In this document: in pieces, positions 6,664 to 10,879 of the stretch
Position numbering within the stretch: the stretch's first letter is position 1
Layout: every line of letters begins with the position of its first letter
NCBI GenBank assembly: GCA_003486285.1
Contig: DNGH01000002.1
Coordinates: 1-10,879, forward strand
Source of the DNA: Actinomycetota bacterium
GTDB lineage: Bacteria; Actinomycetota; Acidimicrobiia; Spongiisociales; UBA11373
Direction of reading: 5' to 3'
DNA length: 10,879 bases
Notes under the pieces: model-generated
Databases searched by the model: none
Told to the model about the DNA's origin: nothing
What the model saw: the letters and a program-made list of their open reading frames with translations, nothing else
Made by a program: the position numbers and the translations under genes

Positions 6664-6855
6664 TCAGTCCCCGGCGGCGCGGCGCAGGAGGCGCAGATGT
6701 GGGACCAGGCCGGCATCGGCCAGGACTTCCAGAGCCACCGCCTGGTCCCGATCCACCTCGATCGGCCCCAGCAGGTCGTGGAGCAGATGTCCCACCACGC
6801 AGTCCTTACAGGCCGTGGTGTTCTGCATCACGCACTCGTCGCAATCGATTTGCAT
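6664..6855 (-). CDS. Small CxxC-x7-CxxC protein, putative metal-binding
   Basis: A 63-aa protein with four N-terminal cysteines, C5-DE-C8 and C16-KD-C19, separated by seven residues. This fits a zinc knuckle or an iron-sulfur ligand set. A helical region follows, then a basic tail (ADAGLVPHLRLLRRAAGD). I recall similar short proteins in actinobacterial genomes but know no function. ATG 6855 was chosen over the frame opening at 6993 because GGAGGAGGG stands 7 nt upstream and the longer form would translate the heptad repeats. It sits 40 bp upstream of queG on the same strand, so it may be co-transcribed with this iron-sulfur enzyme; a partner role is conjecture. Confidence 0.8.
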   Translation of the reverse strand: MQIDCDECVMQNTTACKDCVVGHLLHDLLGPIEVDRDQAVALEVLADAGLVPHLRLLRRAAGD

Positions 6856-6862
6856 CGTTCGA

Positions 6863-6871
6863 CCCTCCTCC
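6863..6871 (-). promoter_or_regulatory. Strong ribosome binding site of the CxxC protein gene
   Basis: GGAGGAGGG on the minus strand stands 7 nt before ATG 6855. It is the best Shine-Dalgarno match in the window and fixes the start of the 63-aa protein. Confidence 0.8.
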
Positions 6872-6874
6872 GGG

Positions 6875-6892
6875 GTGTCGCGACACAAGGTA
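6875..6892 (-). promoter_or_regulatory. Putative -10 element plus 12-bp palindrome upstream of the CxxC gene
   Basis: TACCTT (minus strand, 6887-6892) fits the TANNNT -10 pattern and would start transcription near 6880. Exactly there is the perfect 12-bp palindrome GTGTCGCGACAC (6875-6886), just upstream of the Shine-Dalgarno sequence. A dimeric repressor bound here would cover the transcription start. No -35 is obvious. Confidence 0.35.
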
Positions 6893-6914
6893 CGGAGGGG
6901 GTGTGACAGAAACC

Positions 6915-6944
6915 GGGTAACGGGTAACGGGTAACGGGTAACGG
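6915..6944 (+). repeat. Tandem array of four GGGTAAC heptads
   Basis: Four exact 7-bp copies of GGGTAAC (6915-6942) plus a partial fifth lie in the 95-bp gap between the NYN gene (stop at 6951) and the CxxC gene. Reading from the NYN gene, the transcript carries GTTACCC units starting about 8 nt after its stop codon. This is the cleanest array of the family also seen at 111-138 and 9706-9776. No hairpin terminator is visible for the NYN gene. Confidence 0.95.
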
Positions 6945-6950
6945 ACTTGC

Positions 6951-8171
6951 CTATCTGCGGCGCCGCGCCCAGGCGACGAGGGCCTCGGCCCACAGGGCCA
7001 GGGCGCCGGCCCGTTCGGAGCGCTCCCGAACCTCGCGGTCATTGCTGATCACCACGGTGCCGGCCGTGGCTGCCATCCCCACGATCACGTCGTCGGCGGT
7101 GATCCCGGGTGGGGCGAAGTGCACCGCCACCCCGGCGACCCCGCCGGTGCGCGAAGCCTCGATGCTCGAGTCGTAGACGACGGTGACGCTGCGCGGGGGG
7201 CGGGCCACGGTACGGATCCGTCCCAGCACCGGCTCGAGACGGGCCCTGACCTCGGCGGCCTTGCCCGCCGCCAGGGCCAGCCCCACGTTGTAACCGTCGA
7301 CCAGGATGTGCTTGGGACCGGATCGGGCGAGGACCCACTCCACGGCATCGGCGCCGTCGGGGCGGACCCCCTCCGGGAGCCGCAGCGCGCTCCTCCCCGC
7401 CACCACCTCGTTCTCCGGGATCACCCGCACCGCCGCCGCCGCCAGTTGGTCGAGGAGCCGCGCCAGGTCCGCTCCGCCGCGCACCCATCCCGGCGTGATG
7501 CGATGCTCGTCGAGCTTCTTCTCCGCCCGGGCCCGCCCCTGGCGCTCCTTCTTGACCGACTCGCGCAACTTGGCGGCGTCGCCCTCCAACTCGGTGATTC
7601 GTGCCTGCATCGCGGATGCCACCTCGGCGTGGCCTGCCTCGGTCTCGGCGAGGCGGGCACGCCAGCGGGCGACGCCCTGTTGCTCGCTCCGAGCCGGTTC
7701 GGCGGCGGCGCGCTCCAGGCGCCGCACCTCGGCCTGCAGCTCGTCCCGCTCACGCCCGATCTGGCGCAGCTTGTCGCGGAGTTCGCTCTTCTCGGCCTTC
7801 GCCTTCTCCGCGGTGCCGGCAGCCTTGTCGCCGGCGGCGGCCCCCGATCCGAAGCCACCCCCCCAGGCCAGCCGCACCAGCTCCGGCGCCCAGCCTTCGG
7901 GCCGCAGCAGGAATAGGGCAGAGGCCCGGTCCGAGCCCTCGCCGACGAGCGCATCCTCGGCTCCGCCCCATTGCGCCGCCGCCTTGTCGCGCAACCAGCC
8001 CAGCGAGTCCAGCTCACGCAATAGGAGCGCCTCGAGAGGAGGGGTGAGCGCCGACGAGGCGCGCACCACGGGGCGCAACGACGCCGGCACCTGATCGGCA
8101 TCGAGGCGCGTCAGCGCCTCGCGGGCGGCCTCGATCGCCCGCCGTAACACGAGTGATACCCGGAATCGCAC
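6951..8171 (-). CDS. NYN domain (YacP-like) putative RNA-binding or nuclease protein
   Basis: A 406-aa cytosolic protein. Residues 1-105 are a helical N-terminal region (RRAIEAAREALTRLDADQVP... then ...ALFLLRPEGW). Residues about 118-225 are a charged Glu/Arg/Lys-rich coiled coil. The C-terminal 285-406 is a NYN/PIN-like domain: H288-ILVDGYNVGLAL, VTVVYDSS, GVAVHFAPPGITADDVIVGMA and VVISNDREVRERSERAGA. The acidic residues D292, D334, D360/D361 and D378 could form the metal site. NYN/YacP proteins are predicted ribonucleases or RNA-binding proteins; YacP (Rae1) of Bacillus cleaves mRNA on the ribosome, but that member lacks this long N-terminal part. Start is GTG 8171, with TACCGT 7 nt upstream and no Shine-Dalgarno; GTG 8150 is an alternative. 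The frame stays open to 9032, but that part is antisense to the peptidase gene. Confidence 0.87.
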   Translation of the reverse strand: MRFRVSLVLRRAIEAAREALTRLDADQVPASLRPVVRASSALTPPLEALLLRELDSLGWLRDKAAAQWGGAEDALVGEGSDRASALFLLRPEGWAPELVRLAWGGGFGSGAAAGDKAAGTAEKAKAEKSELRDKLRQIGRERDELQAEVRRLERAAAEPARSEQQGVARWRARLAETEAGHAEVASAMQARITELEGDAAKLRESVKKERQGRARAEKKLDEHRITPGWVRGGADLARLLDQLAAAAVRVIPENEVVAGRSALRLPEGVRPDGADAVEWVLARSGPKHILVDGYNVGLALAAGKAAEVRARLEPVLGRIRTVARPPRSVTVVYDSSIEASRTGGVAGVAVHFAPPGITADDVIVGMAATAGTVVISNDREVRERSERAGALALWAEALVAWARRRR

Positions 8172-8229
8172 GGAGGCGACGGTATCACCCGCGACTCCAC
8201 ATGGTCCCGGCAGCGGTATCGTCGCCTCC
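8153..8229. promoter_or_regulatory. Divergent regulatory region with inverted repeats
   Basis: The 60-bp gap between the NYN and peptidase starts carries 15-bp arms, GGAGGCGACGGTATC (8172-8186) and GGTATCGTCGCCTCC (8215-8229), inverted with 2 mismatches across a 28-bp spacer. A further copy, GTGATACC (8153-8160), is the exact reverse complement of GGTATCAC (8181-8188). Each start codon lies within a few bases of one arm. The arms contain the putative -10 elements TACCGT (minus, 8179-8184; 7 nt before GTG 8171) and TATCGT (plus, 8217-8222; 9 nt before ATG 8232). No -35 is clear. Confidence 0.5.
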
Positions 8230-8231
8230 CC

Positions 8232-9698
8232 ATGCCCCACCTTCCGCGCTGGTCCGCGCTCGCCCTGCTGCTCCTGTTGGCCGCCTGCGGCGGCGGGGCC
8301 GAACCCGGCGGGTCCACGACCGCGGCGACCACGGTCAGCACCGTCCCGGGCGCCACCACCTCGACCACGGTCGGCACGGTCCCGGGAACCACCACCTCGA
8401 CCCCCCCCACCGGCGAAACCGTGCTGCCCGACCCCTACTTCCCCGACCTGGGCAATGCCGGCTTCGATGTCGACCACTACACGATCACCGTCACGGTGGA
8501 CGAGTCCCTCGCCACCTTCACCACCGCGACCACGGTCATCGAGGCGACCGCCACCGCCGATCTCGCCACCTTCTCCCTCGACCTGCTGGGGATGACGATC
8601 GACGCCCTGCAGGTCGACGACGCCGCGGCGACCTTCGAGCGCCGCGGCGACGAAGTCACGGTCACCCCGGCGGCACCGGTCCCGGCAGGCGAAGCCTTCA
8701 CCATCTCGGTCGAGTATCACGGTGCCCCCAGCACGGTGGGGGTCGACTCGATCGGGATCAACGCGGGATGGACGGTCGTCGGCGACGCCGCGTATGTATT
8801 CGCCGAGCCCAACGCGGCTCACACCTGGTTTCCCGGCAGCGATCACCCGTCGGACAAGGCCAGCTTCGACATCATCGCCACCGTGCCCGCGGGCCTGACG
8901 GCGGTGGCCAACGGCGAACTGGTGAGCACCACCGAGAGCGCCGCCCTGACCACGTTCTCCTGGGAGATGGACGAGCCTATGGCGACGTACCTCGCCGTGC
9001 TCGTCGTCGGCCGCTACGACCGCGTGGAGCAACCCGGCCCCGCGGGAGTCGAGTTGCGCGATTACCTGCCCGCCGGAACGCCGGTTCCGGCCTCGTTCCG
9101 GCTGGTTCCCGAGATGCTCGACCTGTTCGCCTCATGGTTCGGCCCGTTTCCATTCACCGAGTACGGCCACGTCGTGGTCCCGGAATTCCCCGCCGCGATG
9201 GAGACTCAGACCATGACGATGATGGGCGCCGGGTTCGATGCCGAGGAGGTGGTCGCCCACGAGCTCGTCCACCAATGGTTCGGCGACAGTGTCACCCCGG
9301 CCACCTGGCAGGACATCTGGCTCAATGAGGGCTTCGCCACGTTCGGCGAGTTCCTGTGGCTCGAGGAGAAGCACGGGAGCGCCTTCATGGAGGGCTACGT
9401 CGACAACCTCCACACCATGCTCGCTGGCCAGGACCTGCGCCCCATCGCCGACCCCGGGATCGCGGAGTTGTTCGGGCTCGGCGTCTACTGGCGCGGCGGG
9501 CTGACCCTGCACGCCCTGCGCCGCGAGGTGGGGGACGCCACCATGCGCGCCATCCTCACCACCTGGCACGACCGCTATCGCTACGGCAATGCCGCCACCG
9601 CCGACTTCATCGCCGTCGCCGAGGAGGTGTCCGAACGCGACCTCGGCGAGTTCTTCGAGGCGTGGCTCGGTGGGGGCGAGCTGCCTCCGCTGCCGTGA
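8232..9698 (+). CDS. M1 family metallopeptidase lipoprotein (aminopeptidase N-like)
   Basis: A 488-aa secreted zinc peptidase. A signal peptide (hydrophobic 8-18) ends in the lipobox L16-AAC19, so the mature protein should be lipid-anchored outside the membrane. A Thr/Ser/Pro/Gly linker (27-63) follows. Next is the N-terminal beta domain (about 75-265), with YVFAEPNAAHTWFPGSDHP. The exopeptidase motif is A321-AMETQT327 in place of GAMEN. The zinc site is H343-ELVH347 with E366 in NEGFATF, 19 residues later. The likely transition-state tyrosine is Y419 (GVYWRGG). The protein ends soon after the catalytic domain, as in short bacterial M1 enzymes without the ERAP1-like C-terminal domain. It probably trims extracellular peptides. 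No Shine-Dalgarno is present; TATCGT 9 nt upstream suggests a leaderless transcript. Confidence 0.93.
   Translation: MPHLPRWSALALLLLLAACGGGAEPGGSTTAATTVSTVPGATTSTTVGTVPGTTTSTPPTGETVLPDPYFPDLGNAGFDVDHYTITVTVDESLATFTTATTVIEATATADLATFSLDLLGMTIDALQVDDAAATFERRGDEVTVTPAAPVPAGEAFTISVEYHGAPSTVGVDSIGINAGWTVVGDAAYVFAEPNAAHTWFPGSDHPSDKASFDIIATVPAGLTAVANGELVSTTESAALTTFSWEMDEPMATYLAVLVVGRYDRVEQPGPAGVELRDYLPAGTPVPASFRLVPEMLDLFASWFGPFPFTEYGHVVVPEFPAAMETQTMTMMGAGFDAEEVVAHELVHQWFGDSVTPATWQDIWLNEGFATFGEFLWLEEKHGSAFMEGYVDNLHTMLAGQDLRPIADPGIAELFGLGVYWRGGLTLHALRREVGDATMRAILTTWHDRYRYGNAATADFIAVAEEVSERDLGEFFEAWLGGGELPPLP
8328..8399 (+). repeat. 36-bp in-frame tandem duplication in the peptidase linker
   Basis: Two imperfect 36-bp copies (8328-8363 and 8364-8399) encode TTVSTVPGATTS and TTVGTVPGTTTS, residues 33-56 of the lipoprotein. 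This doubles the flexible stalk between lipid anchor and catalytic domain. Copy number may vary between strains. Confidence 0.85.
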
Positions 9699-9705
9699 GC
9701 CGAGA

Positions 9706-9728
9706 GCGGCCAGCTACCGGCTGCCCGC
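9706..9728 (+). terminator. Hairpin after the peptidase gene, possible terminator
   Basis: GCGGCCAGC (9706-9714) and GCTGCCCGC (9720-9728) pair with a single C:C mismatch around the 5-nt loop TACCG, 8 nt after the TGA. No T-tract follows. The hairpin is built from heptad-repeat sequence. Confidence 0.4.
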
Positions 9729-9778
9729 TACCAGACAGATCAAGACGCGGGTAACCGGTAACCGGCAACTGGTAACGG
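9706..9778. repeat. Opposed pair of 7-bp repeat arrays
   Basis: The 91-bp gap between the peptidase and GNAT genes holds two arrays. On the minus strand 9706-9733 reads TGGTAGC GGGCAGC CGGTAGC TGGCCGC. On the plus strand 9749-9776 reads GGGTAAC CGGTAAC CGGCAAC TGGTAAC. The two arrays face each other across 15 bp and could pair imperfectly, with about one C-A mismatch per unit. Consensus and period match the arrays at 111-138 and 6915-6944. Confidence 0.85.
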
Positions 9779-9789
9779 CTTTGGTCACA

Positions 9790-10284
9790 ATGCCGGCCGT
9801 GGAGATCCACCGGACCACGCCTGACGACCGGAAGCGACTGCGCCGGATTCGTCTCGCCGCGCTCGCCGATTCCCCGGATGCCTTCTCGGGGACCCTGGCC
9901 GAGGCCGCGGCGTTGCCCGACGCGGAGTGGCGTCACCGCGCCACGCCGAGTACGAGCAGCGCGTGCTTCATCGCCGGCGAGGGCGATACGTGGATCGGCA
10001 TGTGTGTCGTCCTGGTGCGCGCAGCGACCGAGCTGGTGTCGGTGTGGGTGGACCCGTCGCACCGCCGCCGCGGTGTGGTCACCGCCCTCCTCGAGGCCGC
10101 GATCGAATGGTGCCGACACCAGGGCCACCCCGAGTTGTTGGTGTGGGTGAACGCCGCCAACGCCCCCGCGATCGCCGCCTACGAGAAGGTGGGTTTCCGC
10201 TCCACCGGTGTGAGTCAGCCCTTCCCGAATCGCCCGGAACAGACGGAGATGGCGATGCGGGTGTCGGTCTCCAGCCACAGTTAG
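9790..10284 (+). CDS. GNAT family N-acetyltransferase
   Basis: A 164-aa single-domain acetyl-CoA-dependent acetyltransferase of the usual length. The N-terminus (VEIHRTTPDDRKRLRRIRL) is typical of the family. Strand 4 and motif A read L82-VSVWVDPSHRRRGVVTALLEAAIEWC, with the pyrophosphate loop RRRGVV (92-97). The last residue is V97 where Gly or Ala is usual. Motif B is V120-NAANAPAIAAYEKVGFRSTG. The substrate is unknown; small molecules or protein N-termini are both possible. The frame is open upstream to 9589, but those codons overlap the peptidase and translate the repeats. ATG 9790 is preferred, and GTG 9799 with CACAAT 7 nt upstream is an alternative. No Shine-Dalgarno is visible. It lies 26 bp before gnd and may be co-transcribed with it. 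Confidence 0.88.
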   Translation: MPAVEIHRTTPDDRKRLRRIRLAALADSPDAFSGTLAEAAALPDAEWRHRATPSTSSACFIAGEGDTWIGMCVVLVRAATELVSVWVDPSHRRRGVVTALLEAAIEWCRHQGHPELLVWVNAANAPAIAAYEKVGFRSTGVSQPFPNRPEQTEMAMRVSVSSHS

Positions 10285-10290
10285 CCTGAC

Positions 10291-10310
10291 GGCTCCCGAC
10301 CGGAGAGCCC
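10291..10310 (+). promoter_or_regulatory. gnd: gnd ribosome binding site inside a short hairpin
   Basis: GGAGAG (10302-10307) ends 3 nt before the gnd ATG. It lies in the 3' arm of a small inverted repeat: GGCTC (10291-10295) pairs with GAGCC (10305-10309), and CC/GG pairs extend it past a bulged A. The structure could limit ribosome access. No T-tract follows, so it is not a terminator. Confidence 0.4.
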
Positions 10311-10879
10311 ATGCCCGCCGACATCGGCCTGATCGGCCTCGCCGTGATGGGCCAGAACCTGGCCCTGAACCTGTACGACCACGGGTTCCGCGTCGCCGTC
10401 TACAACCGCACCGCCGAGCGCACCGCGGAATTCCTCGCCGGTCCCGCCGCGTCGACCACCATCGCCGGGGCGGACACCATCGCCGGATTGGCGGCGGGCC
10501 TGTCCCGGCCGCGGCGCATCCTGCTGATGGTGAAAGCGGGAACTCCGGTCGATGAGGTGGTCGCGGAACTGCTGCCGCACCTCGATCCCGGCGACGTCGT
10601 CATCGATGGCGGCAACAGCCACTACGAGGACACGGCGCGGCGCGTGGCGTCGCTCGGCGCCTCCGGAGTCCACTTCGTCGGCGCCGGCATCTCGGGGGGC
10701 GAGGAGGGCGCCCGCCATGGTCCCTCGATCATGCCCGGGGGCGATCCTGCGGCGTGGCCCACCGTGGCCCCGCTCCTGCAGGGGATCGCCGCCAAGGTCA
10801 CCGACGGCACCCCATGCTGCTCGTGGGTCGGCCCGGGTGGCGCCGGCCACTTCGTGAAGATGGTCCACAACGGCATCGA
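10311..10879 (+). CDS. gnd: 6-phosphogluconate dehydrogenase, decarboxylating (5' part, cut by window edge)
   Basis: The first 189 residues of an enzyme that oxidises and decarboxylates 6-phosphogluconate to ribulose 5-phosphate with NAD(P)+ in the pentose phosphate pathway. The dinucleotide-binding motif is I5-GLIGLAVMGQNLALN, then Y31-NRT34 where N32/R33/T34 match NADP-preferring enzymes. L71-LMVKAG and V96-VIDGGNSHY with N102 follow. The substrate-binding S128-GGEEGARHGPSIMPGG is next. The catalytic lysine region is H180-FVKMVHNGI, in which K183 and N187 agree with the numbering of the well-studied sheep enzyme. The frame is open to the right edge, and about 280-300 residues of a roughly 480-aa protein are missing. 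Start ATG 10311 is supported by GGAGAG upstream and alignment of the N-terminus with known enzymes. Confidence 0.96.
   Translation, partial: MPADIGLIGLAVMGQNLALNLYDHGFRVAVYNRTAERTAEFLAGPAASTTIAGADTIAGLAAGLSRPRRILLMVKAGTPVDEVVAELLPHLDPGDVVIDGGNSHYEDTARRVASLGASGVHFVGAGISGGEEGARHGPSIMPGGDPAAWPTVAPLLQGIAAKVTDGTPCCSWVGPGGAGHFVKMVHNGI

Noticed and set aside
6624..6716. Longer QueG form starting at ATG 6716
   Set aside because: Would overlap the CxxC protein gene by about 50 bp and add an N-terminus not found in QueG. GTG 6623 fits the family.
6915..6944. CRISPR-like array
   Set aside because: Units are 7 bp with no spacers, and no cas gene is near. It is a simple tandem repeat.
8172..9032. Upstream extension of the NYN gene to a 693-codon reading frame
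   Set aside because: The extra part is antisense to the well-supported M1 peptidase gene and has Gly/Arg/Asp-rich shadow composition. The NYN family N-terminus begins near 8171.

Overview
The window is gene-dense, very GC-rich DNA (roughly 70 percent by eye) from an actinobacterium-like chromosome. Evidence for Actinomycetota: the order metallophosphoesterase / SRPBCC / ArsA-type ATPase / small acidic protein / ROK kinase resembles, from memory, the glkA neighbourhood of Streptomyces; GTGA and ATGA stop-start overlaps are frequent; several starts look leaderless; and the NYN-domain protein and lipoprotein aminopeptidase are of actinobacterial type. A deep-branching class such as Acidimicrobiia is my guess, not a demonstrated assignment.

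Layout: positions 1-143 are non-coding, with 7-bp tandem repeats and a hairpin at the end of the first gene. From 144 to 6855 all genes lie on the minus strand and read right to left. They are: a 63-aa cysteine-rich protein, a QueG-type epoxyqueuosine reductase, a metallophosphoesterase, a class I methyltransferase, an SRPBCC protein, an ArsA/Get3-like ATPase with a C-terminal HSP20-like domain, a 63-aa helical acidic protein, a ROK sugar kinase, a YkvA (DUF1232) membrane protein and a LiaF-like membrane protein. QueG through the small helical protein are joined by 4-8 bp overlaps, as are ROK, YkvA and LiaF-like. Only 129 bp separate these two blocks. Next comes a minus-strand NYN-domain protein (6951-8171), divergent from a plus-strand M1-family lipoprotein aminopeptidase (8232-9698). 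A GNAT acetyltransferase follows, and then the 5' part of gnd (6-phosphogluconate dehydrogenase), which runs off the right edge.

Functional reading: the block at 2226-5529 combines a hydrophobic-ligand fold (SRPBCC), a Get3/ArsA-like ATPase, a methyltransferase, a phosphoesterase and a small amphipathic protein, with no arsenic gene in the window. It is the best candidate here for an undescribed system, possibly handling a hydrophobic ligand or membrane-protein client. The ROK kinase and gnd belong to central sugar metabolism but are on opposite strands and far apart.

Non-coding signals: related 7-bp tandem arrays follow the stop codons of three different genes and read C-rich in the sense of the upstream gene. 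Four genes without a Shine-Dalgarno sequence carry a TANNNT hexamer 7-9 nt before the start codon. The divergent 8172-8231 gap holds a near-perfect inverted repeat. No tRNA, rRNA, CRISPR, insertion sequence or prophage gene was seen.
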